64,000 bases of DNA from Coriaria nepalensis (taxonomy: Eukaryota; Streptophyta; Magnoliopsida; Cucurbitales; Coriariaceae): contig CP114498.1 in assembly GCA_027186245.1 (NCBI GenBank), positions 3,045,501 to 3,109,500 on the forward strand. Direction: 5' to 3'. The position numbers and the translations under genes were made by a program. Each line of letters starts with the position of its first letter. The first letter of the stretch is position 1. The notes below the pieces were generated by a model. It was not told the DNA's origin and searched no databases. It saw nothing but the letters and a program-made list of their open reading frames with translations. Of the stretch, positions 23,612 through 35,525 are shown in pieces.

Positions 23612-26068
23612 CTCACATTGAAACAAGGTTGTACTTTGCTCATGTGGGAGAGGGTCCCCTGTTGCCTTCTTCAATCACAGTTTTAGTTGTACAAAATCTC
23701 ATTTGGCCACACTATGACATATATGAATGTATGATTGAAACTAATCAACTGGCTTGTCATAGTTGAAACACCATGTATAAGACAATATCATAATTGAAGT
23801 GGCTTGTCATATATTGTAATGTAATTTATCAATCACGAAGCTTCTGCTTCTGCTTCTACTTGTCATTTGCAACCTTTTTTTTGTTTTTGCTCGTCGACAA
23901 AATCCCTCATATGATGCTCCCCATGTGCACACCTTTTTCCACGACAATTTTAGAAAGAAGGAAGAAAAAATCATCTGACGTTGACCTGTTCATTTGCAAG
24001 AGAAAGAAGGAACAGAAAAGGATCAAACCTTTTTTTTGCTTTTTATAAAAATTTTACAAATTTATGGTAACCATTCACGTTAGTTCTCTGCCTTGATCAT
24101 CATTATTGTATATATGGTGTATTTGAGTGTCTTTTTATTCTTCGCTCAATTGCTTGAGATATAGAGCAACCAAATTTTACATGTTACTAGAATATTAGCT
24201 CGTACATGAATGCTAATTATAAATGAGCTCTACGTTGTCTATCTAAATATTCGATAATACTCAAAATACGGAAGGATATAATTCTTCTCGAGTTTATATT
24301 AAACAAAAAAGTATTATAGTGTACCATTTTGGGAACCAAAAAGTTTTTATGATTAATTAAATGATTAATATTTTTGTTCTCATTTGATGCATTTGATTTC
24401 TTTTTCGTTTCAGATGAACCGGAGAAGAATTATATCCTTAACATGTATATCATGTTGAGAATATTATATCATATTCAAAAGAAAAATCTTAAGAATATAA
24501 TATATAAGAAAAATAAATTAACTTCCCTTTTTACTAACTGATTTGAAGATGAAAACTCCGATTATTATATCTAAGAGAAGATGTTAGGTTATGTTTTGTC
24601 CCAATTTCAACAAATGGATCATAATACATAACACATTTTCTCGAAAAGAGTAATGCTGATTTTTATTTTTTTTCTAATTAGAGAAAAACATCAATGCATC
24701 ATATAGGAATATAATTGTCAATGATTAAGTAAAGATAGACAAAAGAATGTATTATATATAATTTATATTATACTTTGGTGTCACATTTCAAAGGATGAAT
24801 AGTCATACTTTAATCTAATGGGCGAACATTCATTGATTGTGCACAACAATCAATCTATATAAATTAAAACCCATCATCTTGCGATTAAGAAATCCTTATC
24901 TTCTTAGAATCTTTTGACAAATGTTACTATATATATATATATATATATATATTATGTGTCCAAAGCTACATATGATCTCTTGAAACTCGATAATTGTGGT
25001 TTAATTTAATTAATTAAGAATAACTCTTCGTATTTAAAGAAGTTGTTCTAAATTGTAAAATTACTAATGAAAGTGATTATATGGTTTACATTAATGTGTA
25101 AAATTTACCACTATCGATGGCTTTCAATTATGCCGTATCGAATAAATGTAACTAAAACGCCATTCAACCACTTATTTTCGACCCACTCGTTTTCGTAAGG
25201 TTTTTTTTTTTTTAATTTAATATAATTCATAGTCGAAAATGTCATTTCAATAGATTTCTACTCTTCTTTTTGTACGACTAAAAATATCAATCGAAGTGAG
25301 GAAAATTTCCACTCAAATGGAAATATGAGCTGCAAGACACTTGATCATATATTTGTTTCTTCTCGTGAGACAATACTCAACGGGATTTTGCACGTGGGCC
25401 TAGAACGTATGATATGGGCTTTCAAAACACTAGTCATGTTCTGTTTCAATGACAAGCCAATATTGGGCTACTTAGTAGATGCTAAACACACTGTAACGTC
25501 TATTTTGGACCAGTCTATGTTGATAAGAGAGAGACTAAGGTTGCAACGTATATACGTGCTGAGTCGGGTCGAATAAGTACAGCACTTGAAATCACTATTC
25601 GAACTTTGGTCATTTTTTACTTTCATCTTTGCTACTACCCGTATTTCCTTAAGCCTCTAACAAAACTAGATTTAAAAAGTAAAGATAAAAGTAAAAGGTT
25701 AAAAACATGTATCCATCAGAAAATTCCAACAGTCACTTAAAAGCATAGAGAATAATATTTAGGAAATAAAACGACCAGATAGGAAAAGGTAAAAGGACTC
25801 AATTAAGACTCACTTAATGACCCTCGGAGGCCGGACAAGCCATAACATGACTCAATTAAGACTCACACTAAAGACTAGGAGGCCGGACAAGCCGGACATC
25901 TACTCCCCCAACTACATGGATCCATTAAATCTTAAGCACAGCCACGAAAATTCATCGCCTGATGCTTAAATTTAACAAAACATGCAATTGGATTGGTTTT
26001 ATTACCATACAACAGAGAAGAAGAAAGGTAAAAACACTATGACCAGGACAAATGAGTTCGATGATTAA
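22400..26068. other. 3.7-kb gene-free AT-rich region
   Basis: No gene or clear transposon. (AT)n microsatellites occur at about 22977-22999, 23577-23607 and 24928-24952. An 83-codon plus frame at 25325-25576 has no recognisable motif and is not called. An imperfect tandem duplication lies at 25795-25900 (see separate entry). Confidence 0.6.
25795..25900. repeat. Imperfect tandem duplication, unit about 52-55 bp
   Basis: The string gactcaattaagactcac occurs at about 25796 and again at about 25850, each followed within 20-30 bases by ggaggccggacaagcc. The two units differ by small indels. Likely a local duplication in the 3' flank of the GIR-like gene. Confidence 0.75.
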
Positions 26069-26899
26069 TTAGTCCTTCCTTTGTTTCTTTGCTGGAGTTT
26101 CACGGAACACATCGAGCAAATCAGAGTTACATTTAGGGCATTTTGTATCAGAATCAGGTACCATCAAATATAGGTAGCACTGTGTGCATCCCTTCAGAAT
26201 CAACCGTGACCCTTTGACCGGAATGGTCTGATCAGTTTTGTCAACTGAGTTCAAGTCAGCAGATATGCATGAGGCAACTTCTGATTTTGGGGATGAAGTT
26301 TTTGAACCATTGGATGATATGCCACTTACGTTCAGACCAGGTGGGGACAATCTAAGATCCAAGTGTGCATCTGGTTCATTTCCGATGTGACTTTCTTTCG
26401 TTTCGATATCATCATCTCTTCGCTCAGCTTCATTGTTCGGAAATCCATTTACACACTACACAACCCATGATAAACATTTAAAACAAAACAAGAAAAAGAT
26501 TGAATTAATATACAAGTTTGTAACTAAACTAAGAGAAAATTTTGTCCTGAAATGGTTAACCTTTCCATATAAACAGATGAATCCGAAGACAAATAAAGAT
26601 TGAATGCCTGTTTATTAATCTTTTTTCCGAAAAGGAAACGGATAAATTTTGGCTAGAAGTAACTAATTTACCTCATCAGAAAATATTGGTCGTGCCACGG
26701 AATAAAGAGAGCTGACACTCTCTTCGTTAAGGGATGGACCAAAAACTGGTTCAAGAGATTTGAGAACCTCTTGATAGATTTCTTCCAGACTCAGAGCAAA
26801 GTCATCTGGACTTTGAAAATGGTTCTCACTAGCAACAGCACTATCTCTGCCTCCATCTAATTGCTGGTTTTCTTCAACTTTCTGTGAATCTGAAGCCAT
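26069..26899 (-). CDS. EAR-motif/zinc-ribbon protein related to GL2-interacting repressors
   Basis: GIR1/GIR2 proteins are small nuclear repressors that bridge transcription factors to TOPLESS through an EAR motif. Two exons (minus), 26899-26672 and 26455-26069, GT-AG, phase 0, 204 aa. In exon 2, LDLRLSPPG is the EAR motif; EVASCISAD resembles the Ser/Cys block; RLILKGCTQCYLYLMVPDSD then TKCPKCNSDLLDVF is the paired-Cys (CxxC...CxxC) zinc module; the tail is basic (AKKQRKD). Exon 1 adds 76 acidic residues with a predicted helix (FALSLEEIYQEVLKSLEPVF), so the protein is about twice the length of classical GIRs. Start 26899 is preferred over an in-frame ATG at 26929 because a TATA box at 26945-26951 would place the earlier ATG upstream of transcription. 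Confidence 0.8.
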
Positions 26900-26943
26900 A
26901 TCAGAAAGAAGAGATGAATGAAGGTTCACATGAATTCCTCAGT

Positions 26944-26951
26944 TTATATAA
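26944..26951 (-). promoter_or_regulatory. TATA box of the GIR-like gene
   Basis: TTATATAA on the minus strand, about 45-50 bp upstream of the chosen ATG (26899) and only 15 bp upstream of the alternative ATG, which it therefore argues against. Confidence 0.6.
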
Positions 26952-26959
26952 GGACATAA

Positions 26960-28785
26960 ACTTGTTTTGTATCGTGCCTGGTTTGTAAAGTTAACTTTGA
27001 TTTACCACGTGGCTAAAACGGAAATTGAATGGATACCAAATGTAAGATGGTGTCTGTTTTAAAAATAAAAAGGAAAATAAAATTGCAATATAAGATGAAT
27101 AAATCCGCAACAGGAAATGACATTGGTCAAAAAAACTGTTTACAGCAGTTAAAATAAATAAATTTCAATATCTTTGAGGGAAAATCTGTTTCAAATTTTA
27201 AAAGAATGAACGAGGAAAATGTGGGAATGAAAGTTTCTTAAACTGTAAAGCGTCTTTTAGAACAGGTGTTCGACAGATTCTGCAATTACAGATATTACCA
27301 AGAAATTCAGGTTTATCACATGAGGAATTTAGTAACGGATGCGCCACAAAAGATAAGTTCCACTATGTAAATGAAGGACCTTATATGGTATCCTTCTTTA
27401 CCATTTAATAGAAATACAATCACTACCTCTGAGTTGTACTGTCAAATGCAGCTTGGCGGCTCGAAGCAGATACCAAAATAGGTAACCTGAACTGTAAAAG
27501 GAAAAATAAAATAATTTAAAAAAATAAAAATAAAAAATAAACAAAGAAAACTTTGTAATTAAGTTTTGTAAGAATAGGAAAAAAGCTAGGAGCACAAAAA
27601 CAAGAATAAAAGCCGTAGCAGTTGTTAATATCAATATGAATAGAAGAAAACGACCCCCGATCACAGCAAATATAGCAACTATATTTAATCAAAATTACAA
27701 GTCATCTCCTCATTTGACCAAAAAAATTTTACTTATTGGCCCCTTGCATAGTTTTTTTCACTCGATATCTTTACATTCTTATCAAGTAGTATGAAACAAA
27801 GAGATTTACTATGTTTCCTAATTGAATTAAAACCTCAATTATACGACTGCGATTATAAAATTTGATATCATTTTTAAAGGTCATTGGTGACATCGTTCTG
27901 CAAAAAGAAACACGACTAAATGCAGACTTGTGTGTGTGTGTGTGTGTGAGAGGGAGAGAGAGAGAAGCAGAAATTTCCCTCCTTGTTTCACATTTATCCC
28001 ACCAAAAAGTTAAATGCAGTAAGTCTGGTTGTTCAATTACCATTGTGATCTATTGCAGGACAGAATTTTATGTTTTATGTTACCTCTATCGTTGTTCTAG
28101 GATAACAATACTAACTAGATAACTTCATATAGAACACAATTCTGTATCACTAAGCAACCAGAAGCTTATAGGGTTCCATCTAAATTGCCCACGCATAAGT
28201 TCAATTTTACACAACAATAGGCTTCTCATCTTTAATGTTCATTAATTAAAACAAAATCCAAGTTCATTATTGTACAAATCTAGTTCTCTAGCCTCTAAGA
28301 TCCTTTCACTTCCTTGACACAAGATGAATAAACACAAATTCTCTAGACAAGGTAACATAAAAGTAAAATTCATAAAACACCGAAAAATAATATGAAACTA
28401 AGAATTGATATCTATATACTCATCAATCAGCATATGTTGGAAGTGGCATGAAAGTCACTGATAAAACAGCAAACAGCTAAATGAAAAGTTGAAGAACATT
28501 TACTGGACTCTCATAATAAAAAAATTTCGAAATGAAAGTCTACCATGTTTGGAACAATTGAAGTGAATATGCTTAATCTGCTAAATAAAATTTTCATGAG
28601 ATTTCTAATAATCCTGTGTCGTCAAATTTTACTCATCAAAACCCTAACCCTAACCCTAACCCAACTTACAAGGAAACTAATAAGAATGATCACAACTAGC
28701 CACATTATACAAATCGAATGGCATTTTCCATACAATAATTAATAATCAAATTGTAAACTTACTGATTTGAAGTAACATCACCTTC
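26960..28785. other. Gene-free spacer with (GT)n/(GA)n and telomere-like repeat
   Basis: No credible gene. A (GT)n run followed by (GA)n lies at about 27930-27965. Three copies of CCCTAA lie at 28640-28660. Open frames here are low-complexity or Phe/Leu-rich noise. Confidence 0.6.
28637..28662. repeat. Short telomere-like (CCCTAA)3 / telo-box tract
   Basis: AAAACCCTAACCCTAACCCTAACCC is present. Arabidopsis-type plant telomeres use CCCTAAA, so this 6-base version may be a decayed interstitial telomeric patch or a cluster of AAACCCTAA telo-box promoter elements. Confidence 0.6.
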
Positions 28786-29180
28786 TTAGTTCAGTCGGAA
28801 CTCTACCATGGAGCTCCGCGCCATTGAAATCTCCACCGTCGCCGATTTGGTTGCTGTCGACCGTCCATACCACCACATTAACCGAAGTTCAAAATCATAT
28901 CGAAATGCCGGAAAACTACTGTAATCCGATTCAAGAATCATTTCTAAAACCCGAATACTAGAGAAATTGTAATCGATTTGGAAATCAAAAATCATCATCT
29001 CTCATTTTTCGTTGCGTGTTAGATGGTGAAGCCAGCAGGCTGGCACTAGCTAGAGAGAAGGAATGAGAAGTGGGTTGGCCCAATTCTTGATTTGTGTTGG
29101 GCCCATTTTCCATATTGGGGTTGAGCTTGGCTCGTCGTTATTTGGGACTATTTGACAGCCCATTACTAAAACGGTGAAGC
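28786..29180 (-). promoter_or_regulatory. Promoter-like, locally GC-richer block without an assigned gene
   Basis: Three site-II type elements occur within 90 bp: TTGGCCCAA at 29075, TTGGGCCCATT at 29098 and AGCCCATTA near 29157; site II marks housekeeping promoters in plants. Downstream on the minus strand, 28998-28786 has a 70-codon frame starting MMIFDFQIDYNF, with an unusual Arg/Ser tail, that I do not recognise; on the plus strand a 37-codon frame starts at 28808 (MELRAIEISTVADLVAVDR). Either could be the first exon of an unannotated transcript, protein-coding or not. Confidence 0.35.
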
Positions 29181-29607
29181 CTGTGTATACTGAATACTCT
29201 GTAATTTTATTTTTTTTCTTGGTTAATGGAGACAAGACTAGAGCAGATAAGTAATGGTGAGATTTAGTGATAAAGCTGCAAATTGTGTCATCAAGCTCTT
29301 TGCTTGAAGAAAGAAAATGCTGGAGAAGATTTATATTATGCTTCCAATCACAAAAACCAAATAACCTGATAGCAAGCAAGACATTAGAAAAGGAAAAGAC
29401 AGCACTGCAAAAAACACAAATCTCTGAAGCAACAATTATGCATGTACAAAATTGTAACAAATTGATCCATTAGAAACCCATAAACTAGGAATGAATCTTT
29501 CTAGCAAATTAAGTATGAAAAACATGTAAAGAAGTTCCTAAGAGCAATAATCTAATACTTTCAGAATGCTCGAAAAAACAACAAACTCCCTTGCCTTTAA
29601 GAGAAGC
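29181..29607. other. Spacer and eS17 3' flank
   Basis: No gene seen. The right half is probably the 3'UTR of the eS17 gene, which reads leftward. Confidence 0.5.
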
Positions 29608-30036
29608 TCACAACCTCCTTCCAGCCCCACCAGGAGCCCGGCTGAAAACTTGTGGAGGAGCAACTGGCTGTGGCTCAACTACTACAAGCCCAGGAATGTC
29701 AGACACTCCAAGAGCAGCAAGCATGTCAACTGTCTCCTCGTCGACCTTAATCTCATCGATCCTAACGGCAGACTCGTCAGGGACAAAGTCCATACGGCGC
29801 TCACGCTCTTCTTCTTGCAATTTCAAGGAGATAATCCTTACTGGGCCCTTCTGGATACGTTTCATCAGATGGGTAGAGAATCCGGCAATCTTGTTGCGTA
29901 GGCGCTTAGATGAGATGATGGCAACTTCTTCCAAGATCTTCTTGTTTGTATGGAAGTCAAGGGTCATACGAGAATAGTACCTCTCAATCACCTGTCGTGA
30001 AGACTTCTTCACTGTCTTGGTACGAACGCGACCCAT
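29608..30036 (-). CDS. RPS17: 40S ribosomal protein eS17
   Basis: Small-subunit cytosolic ribosomal protein, 142 aa, coding part intronless. It begins [20 protein letters not shown] and includes the family blocks [58 protein letters not shown] and the plant-type acidic C-terminal [19 protein letters not shown], ending GGAGRRL. Length and sequence are normal. The frame is open 14 codons further upstream, but a splice acceptor (TTTGTGCAG/AGACATC, exon from 30053) lies there, showing a 5'UTR intron ending 17 bases before the ATG, so the start is 30036. In Arabidopsis an eS17 gene lies between the CAT6 and OFP13 orthologues, as here. Confidence 0.96.
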   Translation of the reverse strand: MGRVRTKTVKKSSRQVIERYYSRMTLDFHTNKKILEEVAIISSKRLRNKIAGFSTHLMKRIQKGPVRIISLKLQEEERERRMDFVPDESAVRIDEIKVDEETVDMLAALGVSDIPGLVVVEPQPVAPPQVFSRAPGGAGRRL

Positions 30037-31130
30037 TTTTCTGATTGATGTCTCTGCACAAAGAGAATGGTCGGTCAAACTATAATGATTATCAAAATGG
30101 TGATGGGGTTTAGGTGCTACTAGCTTAAGAAGATTTGTGTAACATTACTGCTACCAAAGCTATTCTAGAAGAGAGTTCATTGCTTCCACAAGCCAATATA
30201 GAATATAGTAAAAGAATGCACAAGGGAATAAATTAATAAGTAAATATTACTTGATAGCTGAATCTCCAGATAATATTCACTCAATATCAATTACATAAAT
30301 CTAATGTGCTTGGCCTCAACTTGTACGAGAGGGATTCTGGGGCATAGATCTTCTTGTATAAGGATCCAAACAACAAAACATAGAACTTGTAGTACTGAAA
30401 AATCAACTTCCTAATGTAATATTTGATAGCTACAATCAGGAAAAACATAATAAGACTATATTTTGAATCTAGCAAAAGTAAAAACAACATCAAATTTCAA
30501 CAGCTATTGAAGCTTCTATCCATCCTTTACATGAATAAAACAAGATTAGCAGTATTACCACTACAATTTAATATCAGTTTTGTCAGAAAATAGGAATTGA
30601 AAGAAAGATTAAAACAAAATAAAAAACAAAAAAACAAAAAAAAACAAATTATTCATGAACAGAAGAGCAAATATACTCATTAATCTAACATCCTCATCAC
30701 CGAAAAACACCACGGAACAAATTATTCGATTTGTGTAATCATCAAAAAATGGAGAACTATAACTTATGTCCCGAGTAAAACAATGAAGAGGTCTTATACC
30801 TCATTGTACTCAAATCAACAACATCAGCATCCACCTCGTAGTCTCCAGATACACACATGCATGGAGAGTATAATTTAAAGGACTTAATTTTAAACTTACT
30901 AGTATTGAATCAAAACAAATAAACAAATTACTTGTACTATATCCATAATAAAAAAATATTATAATATTTTTTTAAAATCACTCATAATTTAAAGAAAAAT
31001 AAATACTCAATATAGGAAACTCACAATTCACACTTAAGACACCACACTCAAGCTAAGACTACAAATGCTTATTTTTTTGGAGGATACCTAACCCAAACGC
31101 AAATGAGGGTATTTATAGTTCTCACAATAT
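30037..31130 (-). promoter_or_regulatory. eS17 5'UTR intron and probable promoter
   Basis: The acceptor at 30054-30055 is clear; the donor and first exon are not. One candidate first exon is near 30790-30850 (ACAATGAG/GTATAAGA). Another possible promoter, with a TATA-like ACTATAAATACCC on the minus strand at about 31108-31120, lies further up. The intervening DNA is AT-rich without coding potential. Confidence 0.4.
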
Positions 31131-31239
31131 AATCTATATCATACAAATATTAAATTGAGAAATAATCATAATCATAATGTATTACCACATTTTACACTCT
31201 TATCTTTCATCGTCTGCTCATTTACAACACGGTTGTCTA

Positions 31240-31560
31240 TACACATGTGCTAAGTACCGTCAGTTTTCTTCACCAAAAGGACATGGGATGAGTATGAACT
31301 CTAGTTGTCCCTAATGACTCTTGTAGACAACAACTCCTTCACTAATTTTTTGATCTCGCCCTTTTGATAATAAGGGTAACGGTATGGTTGAACGGACACA
31401 AGTGAGGATCATTCTTTTAATAGAATCTTGTGGTTCAAGCACCTAAATGGGGGCAATCCCTTAGGTTCATCAAAAACATTGCTGAAGCTTTCCACTACTA
31501 GTACTAACTAATGAGAAATGTATGTTTTAAGGGGAGGTTGTCTTACCTCCGTTATTTGAA
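31240..31560 (-). mobile_element. Ty3/gypsy reverse-transcriptase fragment
   Basis: On the minus strand, in broken frames, successive pieces read VVESFSNVFDEPKGLPPF, then VQPYRYPYYQKGEIKKLVKE, then STRVIRD, a stop, and SSYSSHVLLVKKTDGT. These match the start of the gypsy RT domain (FxDVFxEPxGLPP ... VxPYRYP ... EIExLVxEML ... GVIRPSxSPFSSPVLLVKKKDGS). In-frame stops and missing flanks mark it as dead. No LTR pair was found. Confidence 0.8.
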
Positions 31561-32199
31561 GGAAAAATTCTCTTGATCCAGCTGATAGGCCATCCCCCAT
31601 ATGGAATAGTTGTCCATCTTTTTCCTTTAAGCCTTTCAACTCAATTGTTCTACTAGACCTAAATAAATAGTTCCTTGAAGATAACAAAATATATCATTCC
31701 AATATTTTTCTATTCAAGAGAAGCAAAATATTGTTAAGAAATTTACAGAGATTGTCTAAATTAAGTTGTGTATCATAAGCAATATACATTAATACATGCA
31801 TCTATTGCATTAAGGTATGGTACTTTCGGACCAAGTACTTCTTCATTACCTTCTCGAGTTTGAAAAAAGTATTTATTCACATCAAGCAACCAAACAACAA
31901 TTAGAAGACTCAATAGATATAATTTATCCATGTGAAATCATGTTAGAAAATCTTCTATATAAGTTGATTGATAAATATGAATCTCATCGGTTAAATGCTC
32001 GATCTCTAGGCCAAGACAAAACTTAATTTTCTAAGATCTTTTATCTCAAAATTTTTCTTTATGAATTAACTTGAAAGTTCCTTAAGACTTTCAATAATAT
32101 TCAAATCATAATCATACATTCCAAATTCATATCCATATATTTTTTATAACCATATATGGGTAAATAAGATTAATCTTATAACCAAATATTTACTAAGAC
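31561..32199. other. AT-rich DNA between retrotransposon relics
   Basis: No gene is recognised. A 69-codon plus-strand frame at 31817-32026 has no known motif and sits inside repeat-derived sequence. Confidence 0.5.
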
Positions 32200-33900
32200 G
32201 TTTAGAACACATCCATCAAGTTAACGGTAACTATATGGAGATACGAGAATACTGATTTAATAAATTGTTAAATATTGAAGTACATACTTCAAACATTTTA
32301 AATCCTTTTGGGATTTTCATGACATCATCATTTTTTTATGCCATATAAATAAACTATAATTAGAGACACAAATTGAGTCTTTCACGTCTTTTCATACTAA
32401 TAATATATAGAAAATTACTCAAATTCACCAATAAGAGATATATATCTTCATAGTCGATATTAGATATTTGGACTATAGGCCACCACAAGTCATAAAACGT
32501 GCTGTTGCATCTTACTAGTTTTACACATTCAAATTTTCAGACTACATATCTATCACATATTTTACAATTGAATTCAATTATACTAGAACTATATTTTTTT
32601 AATATTGGCCAATTTCTTTCCAAGTCAATATTCTTCGATTGATTTTGTTCAAGATTCTCATTTTTCTTTTTCATACTATAAGTGTTATATTATATGTAAG
32701 AGTATTGTTGACAACTATTACTTTGGTTCTATTTTTTTTCTTAAAATGACATAACTTATTTAGATCTCTTTATCTTTCTAATTTTCATCTACCTGAACCT
32801 CTTATGAGATTTTTATGATTTGCTATGTATATAGTCTCTTCATGAGTATCCGTTTCCATGATTTGGTCATCTAATACTTCTTATTTTTGAGTTTTTTTTT
32901 TTTAAATTTAGAACTAATCGGTCTACCATGCTTCAATGTGTTTTATATTAATTTTTCAAAATACTACTAGAATGTCCTAACTAAGACATCAAATTAAGTT
33001 GATATATTTATAGTTAGTATATGTGACCTGGTTACTATTTTAAGGTCAGTAAATACATCTGATATTTGATTGTTGTTTAATCATCTTTTGAACTTCTTTT
33101 TCACATTGTTTTGCATGAGGATAAACATGATGTTGTGATCATTATTACTATGTAACTTTTTTCGCCGACTACTTATTTTCACCTCCTATTGTATGAACAA
33201 TCATTTCATTAAAATAGCAATCAATATATCTTCGTGTGAAAATATTTTTAATCAATAATTTAATTATGAAAAGATAGTCGACTGTACACAACATATATTC
33301 TCAACATTTTTTGAGAATCTATTAAAGTGCATTGTGGTAGAATATATTGCATATTAAGTATTCTTATTTGGATTTGACTTCTGACCAAAAAGAAATTGTA
33401 AATGAGAGAGAATCTATGATAACTTGTTGGCTTGATTTATACACAGTGTTGTTGGATGCAAGATAACATGTCCCCAAATCGAAACAAAGAGTTTTGCTCT
33501 CAAAAGCAATAATCTAGCTATTAATTAGGGGCATTTCATAAATGATTATGCTGGATCATTTTGTGTATGAACACGGACTACCAGTTAATCAATATTTAAA
33601 CCCATAAACATATAAAAAGCTTGGGATGTGAATTCACCAACATTTTCTAAACCAATAATCTTTATGCTCTTAATAAAATAATTTGATCAAACAGTCTCAC
33701 AAACTTCAAGTTGTGAGTTGATAATAAATATACATATGGCTATCCAGTATATATATTTATTAAAATCATATAATTATCAAAATATCTAGATGGTTCATAT
33801 GATAAAAGTATAGGCCCTTATACATCACCTAGATGTGTTATAGAAAAGGGAAGAATTCAGTTGGTAACTAATAACTCATTTGCTTTGAGAACAAACAATA
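32200..33900 (-). mobile_element. Degenerate Ty1/copia retrotransposon (integrase to RT)
   Basis: Read on the minus strand from 33900 to 32200, shredded frames give copia pol pieces in the right order: integrase core (RYFDNYMILINIYTRWSHVY, LENVGEFTSQAF, VRVHTQNDPA, ARLLLLRAKLFVSIWGH), the post-integrase region (FS..DILIAIL where FTARFADCHF is expected), the linker (HGRPISS, DDQIMETDTHEE), then the RT start (LNSIVK, DATARF, YLIS). Many stops and frameshifts are present and no LTRs are identified, so this is an old inactive copy next to the gypsy piece. Confidence 0.8.
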
Positions 33901-35344
33901 TTTGAGAATTCATTATCTTTTAGCTCTTCAATGAATGTTCATGTAAATTCTCAATAATTATTTGTGTTGATCTATTAAGCTCCAATCGACAACATTAGTA
34001 ATAAGTTAAGACTATTTTCATCCCTTAATGTAATAAGTTAAGAAAACTATTATTGAAACCATCCTTTTGTAATCAAAATTCAACAAAATGGTTTGAAGAT
34101 TTACAAATAGTACACAATCGATTGACCTCTTAAGTTGAGTCAATGATATTTATTTTAGATTATTTATTTTAACTTTTAAGTTCTCTAATTTATTTTCACT
34201 TTTATCCTCACTTTAGATAATGAAATGTATTCTTGAAATTTAGATAATTATTATTATTATATCCAACATAATTACAATAATTATTTCGATCTCATATATG
34301 CCATTGTTGTATTTTTTTTTATTCATCACATTCATCTCCTAAAATGAAGAAAAGAATAATATATATATATATATATTTTTTATATTTTTATTATAATTAT
34401 ATATATAACATAACATATAAAAATAATATTTATAATTATAATAAATTTATATATATAGATGATCCTCACTATATATGTAGAGTTGTAGGACGCTTGCATT
34501 TTAAGAGATTTTGAGCAATTGTGTTGAAACGGGAAAAGCTATATCTCTAAATTTCTGGCTTGAACAAATTGTCCATTACGTTAAAATATGTGTGTAATTA
34601 TTTTATTCCCGGTGGAAAGAATCGGTGAAAGATGGAGAGACGTGGAATGGATTTGAGCAAGATCTATATAGTTAGGCCTAGACCTTAATTCTGGGTCTAT
34701 GTTAATAAGGATTAAAGGATCTCTTTGCCTACTTCACTTGATGTCTCTTTTTGACCCGTTTCAGTTGGGTAAGGTCAAAAGCAAAATGGTAGGTACTATG
34801 TATTGGTCAAACTTGACTAGAGAAACTTGCCTTGGCCCTTCACTTTTATAAGTCAAAAATAACATTACAATTTGAAGTATTTTACTTCACGAATTTAAAA
34901 ACACTTGATTATAATCATACTGGACCAACTTTTACTTGCACCACCACTTATGGCAAAAAAATAAGAAAAAAATAAGAAATAAAATAAAATAATAAATAAT
35001 AAAAAATTCTTTGTACGATTTGATAACATGACAAGACATTACTACGTCTCGCCGGACCTAAATGTTCGACAGTTCTACGGGAACTATCAATCATTTAAAT
35101 AAAAAAATTTGAAATTTTTTTTAAAACTAAAATTATATTTAAAATATAATTATAATAAATATTTATAAATATTTATAAAAAATTAAAAAAAAAAAATATA
35201 TAATTTAAATAATTTTTAAATTACTGCACTGTAGTCTGTACGCAGAGAAGAGTAAAATCAGACAGAGAGACCAAAAAGAGTACAATTTGCGGCTGACAAA
35301 CTTGCCCAAGGTTTCAAGAATAGACAGTTACAATCAAATCCAAA
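33901..35344. other. Gene-free AT-rich region upstream of the CAT gene
   Basis: No coding signal. (AT)n-rich stretches occur at about 34361-34460. The last 150 bases hold the CT-rich leader of the downstream transporter gene. Confidence 0.55.
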
Positions 35345-35525
35345 ATGTCGGGTCCTGACCCGCCCGGTTTAAAGGTCCATTTCACTCTCTTATATCCCCC
35401 TCATTTCACTCTCCCTTCTTCACTTCCACCTTCCTTGTTACACCTCTTCCTCTTCCTTCTTCACTTCCACCTCGCACACAGGAAAAAGTGCAAGAGAGTG
35501 AGAGAGAGAGGGGAGTCCGCTGTGA

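Noticed and set aside
25325..25576. 83-codon plus-strand frame
   Set aside because: No motif, no splice context, and composition like the surrounding AT-rich DNA.
28637..28662. True interstitial telomere
   Set aside because: Only three units, and of the 6-base rather than the usual plant 7-base type; too short to claim a fusion point.
29566..29977. Plus-strand frames opposite eS17
   Set aside because: Shadows of the eS17 coding sequence.
31817..32026. 69-codon plus-strand frame
   Set aside because: Lies inside retrotransposon-derived DNA and has no recognisable motif.
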